From Candidatus Tectimicrobiota bacterium (GTDB taxonomy: Bacteria > JACPSX01): DNA of 28,964 nucleotides. The notes under the pieces were generated by a model. That model was not told the DNA's origin. It ran no database searches and saw nothing but the letters and a program-made list of their open reading frames with translations. Both the position numbers and the translations under genes were made by a program. Of this stretch, positions 16,230 through 24,685 are shown one piece after another (position 1 is the first letter of the stretch; each line of letters starts with the position of its first letter). The stretch spans positions 4,582 through 33,545 of the forward strand of contig JACPSX010000104.1 in the NCBI GenBank assembly GCA_016193065.1, read 5' to 3'.

Positions 16230-17086
16230 ATGACCCATCAGCCCGTCCTCCTTCGGGAAGTGCTGGAGTGGCTGGCTCCCGGGTCGACGGGGATCTACGT
16301 GGACGGGACCGTGGGGGAAGGAGGTCATGCCGAAGCACTCCTGCGGGCCAGCGAGCCCGCCGGGATTGTGGTGGGGATCGACCGGGATATGGAGGCCCTC
16401 GAGGTGTCCCGGCAACGACTGGCCCCCTTTGGGGATCGGATCCACCTCGTGCACGGAAATTTTCGAGATCTTTCCGGGATTCTCTCCGCCCTGGGTATTC
16501 TCCGGGTGGATGGGATCCTTCTGGACCTCGGGGTCTCAAGCCGGCAGATCTTTAACCCTAGCCGGGGATTTAGTTTCTCAGTGGATGGGCCGCTGGACAT
16601 GCGGATGGATCTCTCTCAGACCAAAACGGCTGCGGATCTCCTCATGGAGGTTTCGGAGCGGGATCTGGTTCATCTCCTGCGCACCTACGGCGAGGAGCGC
16701 TGGGCCAGGCCCATTGCCCGTGCCATCATGAAAAAGCGACCCGTGCGACGTACTCTCGATCTGGCGCGCATCGTGGCTGGGGCCATTCCCCCCCGCTTTC
16801 AATCCAGCCGGCGTCATCCGGCCACCAAGACCTTTCAGGCTTTACGGATTGCTGTCAACAAGGAATTGGAGGGTCTCGATGAAGGCTTGCGGAACGCCAC
16901 AGCCCTGTTGGCTCCTGGTGCCGTTCTGGCCGCGATCACCTTCCACTCCCTGGAGGACCGCATTGTCAAAAACACCCTGCGTGAGATGGAAAGGGGTTGC
17001 ATCTCACTCCCTCTCTCCAGGAAAGGCAGGAAAATCCCAGGAGCCGCAGCGCCAAGCTGCGCGCCGCCCGGAGGCTGCACATATGA
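16230..17086 (+). CDS. rsmH: 16S rRNA m4C1402 methyltransferase RsmH (MraW), frame disrupted near the C-terminus
   Basis: RsmH N4-methylates C1402 of 16S rRNA. The ATG at 16230 follows AGGGAGGGG; open frame upstream to 16164 is not homologous. Family motifs are intact to about residue 255: HQPVLLREVLEWL, DGTVGEGGHAEALL, GIDRDMEAL, LDLGVSSRQI, DGPLDMRMD, HPATKTFQALRIAVN and ITFHSLEDRIVKNTLR. After MERGC (about 17000) the frame no longer matches and runs on to 17435 through ftsL. The expected C-terminus, QENPRSRSAKLRAARR, lies in another frame at about 17027-17074, ending at TGA 17084-17086, which overlaps the ftsL ATG. About 80 bases (3n+1) appear lost; restoring them would give about 312 residues, the normal length. 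Confidence 0.88.
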
Positions 17087-17520
17087 ACGGGTTCCGATCC
17101 CAACCTTACCGGCTTGCCGACTTTTCCCTGGCCCCGGACGTCCCCTTTGGATCCGAGAGGCAGGAGGCGGGGGAGGAACGTGCCAGGGTTCGCTTCCGTC
17201 TCACCTCCAACGCCTGCTACGGCATCGCATTGACCTTCCTGCTGGTGGGCGTATTGATCTATTTGTGGCCCCGTCTCCAGATGGTGAAGCAGGTCTACCA
17301 CTACCAGGCTCTGCAGAGTCAGTACAAGACCCTGAGCGAGGAGCAACGCCGCCTCAAGATCGATCTGGGGACTTTGCAGTCCCTCAGCCGGATCGACCGG
17401 GTGGCGCGGGAACAGTTCGGCATGGTCCTTCCTGAACCCTCGCAGTTCGTCCTGGTTCCTCTCTCACCCCGGGAATCCAGCAGAGGGGAAGACCCTGGTG
17501 TACAGAATTCGCGGCACTGA
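17083..17520 (+). CDS. ftsL: Cell division protein FtsL-like
   Basis: A 145-residue bitopic membrane protein in the FtsL position between rsmH and the class B PBP. It starts at ATG 17083, overlapping the restored rsmH stop as ATGA, with CGGAGG at 17069-17074. A cytoplasmic N-terminus of about 45 residues leads into one transmembrane helix (YGIALTFLLVGVLIYLW, about 47-63), then a periplasmic coiled-coil-like stretch (QALQSQYKTLSEEQRRLKIDLGTLQ) and a septal-type RIDRVAREQFGM. FtsL links FtsB/FtsQ to the FtsW-FtsI synthase in the divisome. The sequence is poorly conserved, so the name rests on topology and context. The last 23 bases overlap the next gene. Confidence 0.8.
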   Translation: MNGFRSQPYRLADFSLAPDVPFGSERQEAGEERARVRFRLTSNACYGIALTFLLVGVLIYLWPRLQMVKQVYHYQALQSQYKTLSEEQRRLKIDLGTLQSLSRIDRVAREQFGMVLPEPSQFVLVPLSPRESSRGEDPGVQNSRH

Positions 17521-19273
17521 GTTTCGGGAGAGCCGAAAGTGGCGGGCCCTCGCCGTCATGGCCGGAGTTCTGGTTGCGTTTCCCCTCCTTCTCGGTCGCC
17601 TCTTCTATTTGCAAATTGTCAGCGCCAAGGAGTTGGCCAGGCTTGCCGAACGGCAGCAGCAGCGTCTTATTTTAGTGCAGAGCCGGCGGGGCTCCATCTA
17701 CGATCGCAGGATGAAAGAGCTGGCCGTGAGCGTACGTTCTTACTCTCTCTTCGGGCGTCCCCGCGAAGTGGAAAATTCCAAACAGGTTTCCTCCCGGTTG
17801 CATCGGGTCTTGGGCTTGGCGGAGCCGGAAATTCGAAAAAAACTCCAGGATGAAAAAAACTTTGTCTGGATCAAGCGGCAGATGGATCCGGATGAAGCCA
17901 GGCAGGTCCAATCCCTGGGAGCAACGGGACTCGGTTTTATTCCAGAGGACAGGCGGTTATACCCGCGGGGGCAACTGGCGGGTCAGGTTCTGGGGTTTGT
18001 GGGGGTGGATGGGCACGGTCTCGAGGGGGTCGAGTTCCAGTTTGACCAGTTCCTGCGGGGCAAGGCGAAAAAGGAGCTCGTGCAGAGGGACGCGTTGGGC
18101 AGGCTCCTCGCCGATCCGGTGAACGAGGGCCCCGAAGCTTCCTACGACCTGGTTTTGAACCTGGACGAGGTGATCCAATTTATTGCCGAAAAAGAGCTCC
18201 GGGCCAAGGTGATGGAGACCGGCGCCCGGGGGGGAGCCGCCCTCCTGATGAATCCCCTCACAGGGGAAATCCTGGCCATGGCCCAGATGCCTCCTCTCAA
18301 CCCGAACCAATTTCGGGGTCCGGGTCGGCTCTGGCGAAACCGGGTCATTTCCGATAGCTATGAACCGGGCTCCACCTTCAAAGTAGTCGTCATCGCTGCG
18401 GCCCTGGAGGAGGGTCTGGTGACTCCTCAAAGCCGCTTTTTCGGCGAGAATGGGGAGATCTCCATCGCGGGTAAGACGATCCGGGATCACGAGAAATACG
18501 GCTGGCTCAGCGTGGAGCAGATTGTAGCCCAGTCCAGCAACGTGGGGGCCATCAAAGTGGCCCAGAAGCTCGACCGGACCAAGTTGTACGAATACATCCG
18601 GCGCTTTGGCTTCGGGAGAAAAACGGGGGTGGACCTGCCGGGAGAGGCCTCCGGCCTCGTCCGCCCGGTGAGTGAATGGTCTGAGGTTTCGCTGGGGGCC
18701 GTAGCGATTGGCCAGGAAATCTCCGTGACCCCCTTGCAGATGGTCAGGGCCGTGGCGGCAATTGCCAACGGTGGAATCCTCCTGCCCCCGTATGTCGTGC
18801 GGGAAATGCAGCGGGATGGGGAAGGGAGAACTGCGGCGAGGCCCCCGGCCGGGCTGCGGATTCTCTCCGAGAAGACGAGCCGGCAGATGGTTTCCATGTT
18901 GAGAAACGTGGTCCGGGAGGGAACCGGGAGGCAGGCAGCCGTCGAAGGATTTGAAGTGGCGGGCAAGACGGGGACGGCACAGAAGTTCGACCCGGAGATG
19001 GGGTCCTACTCCCACTCACAGTTTGTCGCCTCGTTTGTGGGCTTCGTCCCTGCCGAGCGGCCTCTTCTGGTGGGACTTGTGATCATTGATGAGCCGAAAG
19101 GAGACTACTGGGGAGGAAGCGTGGCCGCCCCCGTGTTCGGCAAGATCGCGGCCCAGGTGTTGCGCTACCTGCGGGTCTCCTCTCCCCTGGCGGTCCTGCA
19201 CCGGGTTGATGATTCCCCGGGGGGCCAAGTTTCCCATGAGGAACGGGACCAGGAGGGGAGTCAGGGGGGATGA
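17498..19273 (+). CDS. ftsI: Class B penicillin-binding protein, septal transpeptidase (FtsI/PBP3 type)
   Basis: This enzyme cross-links septal peptidoglycan. It has 591 residues from GTG 17498, with a G/A-rich ribosome-binding site inside ftsL. A short cytoplasmic tail is followed by a membrane anchor (about 17-40, ALAVMAGVLVAFPLLLGRLF), the dimerisation/pedestal domain with RRGSIYDR near 63-70 and GLEGVEFQFDQFL, then the transpeptidase domain. Active-site motifs are complete: Ser292-x2-Lys295 (GSTFK), Ser346-Ser-Asn348 and Lys490-Thr-Gly492. The protein ends soon after the transpeptidase domain; the C-terminal PASTA repeats of SpoVD/PBP2x-type relatives are absent. It pairs functionally with FtsW encoded downstream. 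murE starts inside its stop codon. Confidence 0.95.
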   Translation: MYRIRGTEFRESRKWRALAVMAGVLVAFPLLLGRLFYLQIVSAKELARLAERQQQRLILVQSRRGSIYDRRMKELAVSVRSYSLFGRPREVENSKQVSSRLHRVLGLAEPEIRKKLQDEKNFVWIKRQMDPDEARQVQSLGATGLGFIPEDRRLYPRGQLAGQVLGFVGVDGHGLEGVEFQFDQFLRGKAKKELVQRDALGRLLADPVNEGPEASYDLVLNLDEVIQFIAEKELRAKVMETGARGGAALLMNPLTGEILAMAQMPPLNPNQFRGPGRLWRNRVISDSYEPGSTFKVVVIAAALEEGLVTPQSRFFGENGEISIAGKTIRDHEKYGWLSVEQIVAQSSNVGAIKVAQKLDRTKLYEYIRRFGFGRKTGVDLPGEASGLVRPVSEWSEVSLGAVAIGQEISVTPLQMVRAVAAIANGGILLPPYVVREMQRDGEGRTAARPPAGLRILSEKTSRQMVSMLRNVVREGTGRQAAVEGFEVAGKTGTAQKFDPEMGSYSHSQFVASFVGFVPAERPLLVGLVIIDEPKGDYWGGSVAAPVFGKIAAQVLRYLRVSSPLAVLHRVDDSPGGQVSHEERDQEGSQGG

Positions 19274-20793
19274 GACTGACTGATCTCCTGGCCGGACTGG
19301 ATGGATGTCACGTGGAGGGGAGCCTGCAATGCGAGATTCCCCTGGTGACGGACGATTCCCGGCAGGTGATACCCGGCTCTCTTTTTGTGGCTCTCAAGGG
19401 GACCCGTGCGGATGGGCGCGCCTACGTGCGGGAGGCGCTGGCCCGGGGAGCGGCGGCGGTGGTCCTGGAAAACCAGAAGGAGCAAGGGAGTATGCCGGTC
19501 TTGCCGGGATCGGTGACTCGCATCTTGGTGCCCAACTCCCACCGGGCTCTCGGGCATGTGGCCGACGCCTTCTGGCACCACCCGAGCCGCCGGGTTAAAC
19601 TGATCGGGATCACGGGAACCAACGGGAAAACGACCACGGCCTTCCTGGTGGAGTCGATTCTCAAGACGTATGGGAAGAGAACGGGAATGATTGGAACCGT
19701 GCGCTGGGGCTTCGACTCGAACTGGCAGCCGGCTCCGCAGACGACTCCGGGCGCCGTCGAGATTCAAAGCCGCCTCGACGAGATGGCCAAGGGCGGTGTG
19801 GAGTTCTGCGTCATGGAAGTCTCCTCCCACGCCCTGGCCCAGGACCGGGTCTGGGGGTGCCGCTTTGAGGTGGCGATCTTCACCAACCTGAGCCAGGACC
19901 ATCTCGACTTTCATCACACCATGGAGAGTTATTTTGACGCCAAGGCGCTTCTGTTCACGGAATATCCCATCGGGGGGGCCGTGATTAACCGGGATGATCC
20001 TTGGGGAGGGAAGTTGTTGGGGATGTGCCGGGCTCCCCGGCTGTCCTACAGCGCGGAAGAAGCCGGGGATCTGGTGGTGCGGGATCCACGCCTCTCCATG
20101 GAGGGGTTGTCGGGGGTCCTCTGTACGCCCTGCGGGGAACATCCTGTGTCTGCCCGCTTGCTCGGCAAACATAACCGGATGAACATTCTTGCCGCCGCAG
20201 GGGCTTGCCACTTTCTGGGCCTCGATCTGCCGACCATCGCCCGCGGCATTGCGGACTTGGACGGCGTGCCGGGGCGGTTTGAAAAAGTCGACGAGGGTCA
20301 AGACTTCGGCGTTATGGTGGACTATGCCCACACCGATGATGCTCTCAGGAACCTGCTGACCACCGCCCGGGAACTCAACCCGCGCCGGCTTGTCGTTCTC
20401 TTTGGCTGTGGTGGAGACCGGGATAAAGGCAAGCGCCCCTTAATGGGAGATGTCGCTGCCAGGCTTGCCGATTTCGTCGTCCTTACTTCCGACAACCCCA
20501 GGAGCGAGGATCCCGAAGTGATTCTCGGGGAAATTGAGGTCGGGGTCGAAAGAGCCCCGGTTCGGGTCCCCTACCTCAGAATCCCAGATCGGCGGGAGGC
20601 CATCGCCCGGGCCATCTCCGAAGCGTCGGCGGGAGACTTGGTCGTGATTGCCGGGAAGGGGCATGAAACCGAGCAAATTGTGGGCAGCCGGCGCTATCCG
20701 TTTGATGACCGGCAGGTGGCTCGAGAGTTTCTGAGGAGGCGGCTAGGGACAGGAGCAGGACTGAAACGGCAGGGGAAGCAGGGAGATGATTGA
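19270..20793 (+). CDS. murE: UDP-MurNAc-L-Ala-D-Glu:meso-diaminopimelate ligase MurE
   Basis: MurE adds the third residue of the stem peptide. The protein has 507 residues with the three Mur ligase domains: an N-terminal UDP-binding domain (LVTDDSRQVIPGSLFVALKG, about 26-44), the ATPase domain with P-loop TGTNGKTTT (about 115-123), and the C-terminal domain. The substrate-specifying tetrad DNPR is at 408-411 (SDNPRSEDP), which marks meso-diaminopimelate rather than lysine as the added amino acid. The ATG overlaps the ftsI stop (ATGA), and its own end overlaps murF by 8 bases. Confidence 0.97.
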   Translation: MRLTDLLAGLDGCHVEGSLQCEIPLVTDDSRQVIPGSLFVALKGTRADGRAYVREALARGAAAVVLENQKEQGSMPVLPGSVTRILVPNSHRALGHVADAFWHHPSRRVKLIGITGTNGKTTTAFLVESILKTYGKRTGMIGTVRWGFDSNWQPAPQTTPGAVEIQSRLDEMAKGGVEFCVMEVSSHALAQDRVWGCRFEVAIFTNLSQDHLDFHHTMESYFDAKALLFTEYPIGGAVINRDDPWGGKLLGMCRAPRLSYSAEEAGDLVVRDPRLSMEGLSGVLCTPCGEHPVSARLLGKHNRMNILAAAGACHFLGLDLPTIARGIADLDGVPGRFEKVDEGQDFGVMVDYAHTDDALRNLLTTARELNPRRLVVLFGCGGDRDKGKRPLMGDVAARLADFVVLTSDNPRSEDPEVILGEIEVGVERAPVRVPYLRIPDRREAIARAISEASAGDLVVIAGKGHETEQIVGSRRYPFDDRQVAREFLRRRLGTGAGLKRQGKQGDD

Positions 20794-22189
20794 GATCAGC
20801 CTCGCGGAGGTCCAGCAGCTCCTCCAGGCCAGGCTTCTGGGCGGGAAACTGACCGGTACGATCCGGGGAGTTTCCACGGATTCGCGCACGGTCAAGGCCG
20901 GCAACTTGTTTGTGGCCCTTTCCGGGGCGCGCTATGACGGTCACGAATTTCTTGGCACGGCTTTCGAGCGAGGAGCCAGCGGGGCTGTGGTGAGCCGGGA
21001 GGTTTCCGTTGCGATGGAATCCGAAGGCAGCAGTCCTGCGGTCCTTCTGGTCAAGGATACCCTGGTTTCTCTTCAGGCCCTGGCCCGGGCCTGGCGGGAG
21101 CGAGTTGGATTACCCGTGCTGGCCATCACGGGGAGTAACGGCAAGACCACCACCAAGGAAATGACCTCGACGGTGCTGGCGAGCCGCTTCCGGGTGCTGA
21201 AAACCTCGGGAAACTACAACAACCAGATCGGACTTCCCCTGACCCTCCTGGATCTGTCTGCCGAGCATCAGGTCGCGGTTGTGGAAATGGGAACCAGCGC
21301 TCTGGGAGAGATTCACCGTCTGTGTGAGATTGCCCTGCCTGATGTGGGGATCCTTACGAACATCAGCGGCGCCCACCTGGAATTTCTCAAATCTCTGCGC
21401 GGAGTGCAGCAGGCCAAAGCCGAGCTCCTCGATCATTTGGGCCCGCACGGAGTGGCCATCCTCAACCGGGACGACCCTCTGGTGATGGAGGTGGCAGGAC
21501 GGGTGAAGGGAAGGGTGATGACCTTTGGGTTCGATCCCGAGGCGCACGTGAGCGCCCTGCAGGTCAAAGATCGGGGAATCGAGGGGAGTGAGTTCATCCT
21601 GAAAACCCGCGCCGGCGCGTGCCCGGCCCGCCTGAACATTCCGGGGCTTCACAACCTCCACAATGCCCTGGCGGCGGTGGCGGCGGGCGAAGTCTTTCAG
21701 ATTCCCCTGGAGGAGGCCGCCCGGGCCCTGGGCAGCGTCCGGTTCCCCGCCATGCGCATGCAGGTGAAAAGGCTGCCTGGAGGAATTACTCTGCTGAATG
21801 ATGCCTACAATGCCAACCCTCGCTCTATGGAAGCCGCCCTGCGCACGCTGGCCGCGAGCCGGCAAGGGGGAAAGCTCTACTTCGTGGCCGGGGACATGAG
21901 AGAACTGGGAGAGGATTCGGAAACCTATCACCGCCAGGTGGGCCGCCTGGCAGCCGATCTGGGGATCGATGTCCTGGTGGGGATCGGGGACCAGATCCGT
22001 TGGACTCTGGAAGAAGCCGGGACGCGGGGCCGGGGGAAGGTGGCTGTGCACCACTGCGATCATGAAGCGGCAGCCCGGCTTTTGCAGGGCCAGCTCCGCC
22101 CGGGGGACACGGTGCTCATCAAAGGCTCCCGGGGGATGGCCATGGAAAAGGTTAGCGAGTTCATGGGAATCGGCGGGGAGGAACACTGA
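20786..22189 (+). CDS. murF: UDP-MurNAc-tripeptide:D-Ala-D-Ala ligase MurF
   Basis: MurF attaches the D-Ala-D-Ala dipeptide, finishing the UDP-MurNAc-pentapeptide. It has 467 residues: an N-terminal domain with STDSRTVKAGNLFVALSGARYDGHEF split by usual spacing, a P-loop ITGSNGKTTTKEM (from about residue 114), and downstream NYNNQIGLPLTLL, EMGTS, and NDAYNANPRSMEAAL, the last typical of MurF. The C-terminus has FVAGDMRELG and LIKGSRGMAMEKV. The ATG at 20786 lies within the murE stop region (8-base overlap), and the TGA shares one base with the mraY start. Confidence 0.97.
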   Translation: MIEISLAEVQQLLQARLLGGKLTGTIRGVSTDSRTVKAGNLFVALSGARYDGHEFLGTAFERGASGAVVSREVSVAMESEGSSPAVLLVKDTLVSLQALARAWRERVGLPVLAITGSNGKTTTKEMTSTVLASRFRVLKTSGNYNNQIGLPLTLLDLSAEHQVAVVEMGTSALGEIHRLCEIALPDVGILTNISGAHLEFLKSLRGVQQAKAELLDHLGPHGVAILNRDDPLVMEVAGRVKGRVMTFGFDPEAHVSALQVKDRGIEGSEFILKTRAGACPARLNIPGLHNLHNALAAVAAGEVFQIPLEEAARALGSVRFPAMRMQVKRLPGGITLLNDAYNANPRSMEAALRTLAASRQGGKLYFVAGDMRELGEDSETYHRQVGRLAADLGIDVLVGIGDQIRWTLEEAGTRGRGKVAVHHCDHEAAARLLQGQLRPGDTVLIKGSRGMAMEKVSEFMGIGGEEH

Positions 22190-23274
22190 TGCTGTACCTT
22201 CTCCTTTACCCCTTCCGGGACGTGATCACTGCGTTTAACGTTTTCCGCTACATCACCTTCCGCACGGCCTATGCGATCATCACGGCGCTCGTGATCAGCT
22301 TCATCGTGGGTCCCTGGCTCATCGCGGAGCTGCGCCGCCGTCAGATTGGACAAACAATTCGTGAGGAAGGCCCCCGCTCCCACTTCTCCAAAGCGGGAAC
22401 TCCCACCATGGGGGGCCTCCTCATCCTTATTGCCCTCACCTTGCCCACTTTGTTGTGGGCGGACCTGACCAACCGCTACATTTGGCTCATCCTGTTTTCC
22501 ACCCTGGGGTTTGGTGCCATCGGCTTCCTGGACGACTACTTGAAGATTTCCCGGCACAGCTCCCGGGGGCTTCGAGCCCCGTACAAGTTCGGAGCTCAAG
22601 TCCTGGTGGGTCTCCTGGTTGCCCTAGCCCTCTACTTTCAGGACGGCGGTTTCTTCATCGCCACCCGGGTGACCATCCCCTTCTTCAAGCGGGTGCTCCC
22701 GGATCTGGGCTGGTTCTACATCCCCTTCGTCATGCTGGTGATCGTCGGCGCATCGAACGCGGTGAACTTGACCGACGGCCTGGACGGCCTGGCCATCGGG
22801 CCCGTCATCATCGCCACGGTCTCCTATCTCATCATTGCCTACGCCGTCGGACACGCCGGATTTGCCGAATATCTGAACCTGCCCTTCATCGGCGGGGCCG
22901 GAGAGCTGGCTGTCTTTGCAGGGTCCGTGATTGGAGCCAGTCTGGGCTTCCTGTGGTTTAACGCGTATCCCGCCCAGATGTTCATGGGGGATGTGGGAGC
23001 CCTGGCCCTGGGAGCGGCCCTGGGGACCATGGCGGTCATTACCAAGCACGAACTTCTGCTGGTGGTGATTGGCGGCATTTTCGTCATTGAGACCGTCTCG
23101 GTCATCGTGCAGGTCGTCTCCTTCCAGACCACCGGGAAGCGGGTTTTCCGCATGGCTCCCATTCATCATCATTTTGAGCAGAAGGGGTGGGAGGAAAATA
23201 AGGTCGTGATCCGCTTCTGGATAGTGGCCATATTGCTGGCTCTGTTGAGCTTGAGTACCTTGAAGTTGAGGTGA
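22189..23274 (+). CDS. mraY: Phospho-MurNAc-pentapeptide translocase MraY
   Basis: MraY transfers phospho-MurNAc-pentapeptide to undecaprenyl phosphate in the inner membrane, making lipid I. The 361-residue polytopic protein has about ten hydrophobic helices. Signature segments are FRTAYAIITAL, SHFSKAGTPTMGGLLIL, the Mg-binding FLDDYLKI with Asp115-Asp116, NAVNLTDGLDGLAIG, FMGDVGALALGAALG and HHHFEQKGWEENKVVIRFWI. Length and residue numbering are close to E. coli MraY. The start overlaps the murF stop by one base; murD follows after about 10 bases. Confidence 0.98.
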   Translation: MLYLLLYPFRDVITAFNVFRYITFRTAYAIITALVISFIVGPWLIAELRRRQIGQTIREEGPRSHFSKAGTPTMGGLLILIALTLPTLLWADLTNRYIWLILFSTLGFGAIGFLDDYLKISRHSSRGLRAPYKFGAQVLVGLLVALALYFQDGGFFIATRVTIPFFKRVLPDLGWFYIPFVMLVIVGASNAVNLTDGLDGLAIGPVIIATVSYLIIAYAVGHAGFAEYLNLPFIGGAGELAVFAGSVIGASLGFLWFNAYPAQMFMGDVGALALGAALGTMAVITKHELLLVVIGGIFVIETVSVIVQVVSFQTTGKRVFRMAPIHHHFEQKGWEENKVVIRFWIVAILLALLSLSTLKLR

Positions 23275-23284
23275 GGCGCTGCCG

Positions 23285-24685
23285 GTGATGCTGTGCCGAA
23301 TGGCGGGAGGAGAGTTGGCAAAGGCGTTTGAAGATCTGAAGGATCAGCCTGTCACCGTCGTTGGGGCGGCACGCACGGGAATTGCGGCGGCCCGGCTTTT
23401 GGCCGGCAGGAGAGCCCGGGTGACCCTTACGGACGCGCGCTCCATGGCCGACCTGGAATGGGACGCGGAGGTTTTGCGCCAGCTCGCCGGCGTCAGGCTG
23501 GAACTGGGCGGTCATCACCGGGAGACCTTCCTGGAGTCCAGGCTGCTGGTGGTGAGTCCGGGAGTTCCCGATGACCAGGAATTGCTCGTGGCAGCTCGCC
23601 TTCAGGGGATCCCGGTCGTCGACGAGAACGAGATGGTCTATCACCTGACGGGAATGCCCATTGTGGCGGTTACGGGAACCAACGGCAAGAGCACGACCAC
23701 GACCCTGGTGGGGGAGATCTTGAAGAAATCGAGCCTCAAGCCGTTCGTGGGCGGCAATCTGGGCACCCCTCTCAGCCAGGCTCTCCTGGACCCGGATGCG
23801 TACCGGATCCTGGTGGCCGAGGTGAGCAGCTTCCAGTTGGAGAGGACTTTCGACTTCCGTCCCTGGATCGCCGTGGTGACCAACCTGGCGCCTGACCACC
23901 TCGATCGTCATCCCGATCTGGAAACCTACGCCCGCTGCAAAAAGAAGATCTTCGCACGGCAGGAAGCGGAAGATTTCCTGGTCGTGAACGGGGATGATCC
24001 CGAGGTGTGTAGCTGGCAAGGCCGCAGTAAAGTCTTTCGATTCAGCCGCAGCCCCCTGGCGGAGGGAGTGTGGGTTCAGGGGGGGCGGATCGAAGCCTTG
24101 CTCCCCACGTTTCGAGGCGCACTGATGCCGCTCAGTGAGGTTGCCCTGGAGGGTGTTCACAACCTGGAAAACGTCCTGGCGGCAAGCGCCGCAGCCCTCC
24201 TGTGCGGCGCCTCCCCAGAGGCGGTGCGCGCCGCTGTGGCGGGCGCCAAGGGGCTGGAACACCGCATGGAGTTCGTGCGGCAGGTCCACGGGGTACGCTA
24301 CATCAACGATTCGAAGGGGACCAACGTGGGGGCTACGGTGAAGTCCCTGGAGAGCTTTTCCTGCCCCGTCCACCTCATCGCCGGTGGCAAAGGGAAGGGG
24401 ACCGATTTTCGTCCTCTGGGACCCCTGGTGGCGAAAGTGGTCAAGACCCTGATTCTGATCGGTCAGGCGGCTGACGCGATGGCTGAGGCGCTGGGAGGTC
24501 TCACGGAAACGTGCCGGGCTCGCGACCTAAAGGAGGCTGTGGCGCTGGCGGCTGCCCGGTCCCGTCCCGGGGAGGTCGTTCTTCTCTCCCCCGCCTGCGC
24601 CAGCTTCGATATGTTCCGGAACTTCGAAGAGAGGGGAAAGGCGTTCAAGGAAGCAGTCATCGCCCTGCCGTGGGAGGATCTCTAG
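23285..24685 (+). CDS. murD: UDP-MurNAc-L-alanine:D-glutamate ligase MurD
   Basis: MurD adds D-Glu to UDP-MurNAc-L-Ala. The N-terminal Rossmann-type domain reads VTVVGAARTGIAAARLL, followed by VVSPGVPDDQELL, the P-loop VTGTNGKSTTTTLVGEIL (around residue 130), NLAPDHLDRHPDLETY, HRMEFV and INDSKGTNVGAT, and C-terminal LLSPACASFDMFRNFEERG. The frame from GTG 23285 gives 466 residues, slightly long for the family. In-frame alternatives are ATG 23288, ATG 23300, and TTG 23315, the last preceded by GGGAGG; the exact start is unsettled and could shorten the protein by up to ten residues. ftsW begins directly after its TAG. Confidence 0.95.
   Translation: MMLCRMAGGELAKAFEDLKDQPVTVVGAARTGIAAARLLAGRRARVTLTDARSMADLEWDAEVLRQLAGVRLELGGHHRETFLESRLLVVSPGVPDDQELLVAARLQGIPVVDENEMVYHLTGMPIVAVTGTNGKSTTTTLVGEILKKSSLKPFVGGNLGTPLSQALLDPDAYRILVAEVSSFQLERTFDFRPWIAVVTNLAPDHLDRHPDLETYARCKKKIFARQEAEDFLVVNGDDPEVCSWQGRSKVFRFSRSPLAEGVWVQGGRIEALLPTFRGALMPLSEVALEGVHNLENVLAASAAALLCGASPEAVRAAVAGAKGLEHRMEFVRQVHGVRYINDSKGTNVGATVKSLESFSCPVHLIAGGKGKGTDFRPLGPLVAKVVKTLILIGQAADAMAEALGGLTETCRARDLKEAVALAAARSRPGEVVLLSPACASFDMFRNFEERGKAFKEAVIALPWEDL

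Noticed and set aside
17087-17435. RsmH fused to an extra C-terminal domain
   Set aside because: The extra residues are out-of-frame translation of ftsL; the genuine RsmH C-terminus is visible in another frame, so this is a frame disruption, not a fusion.
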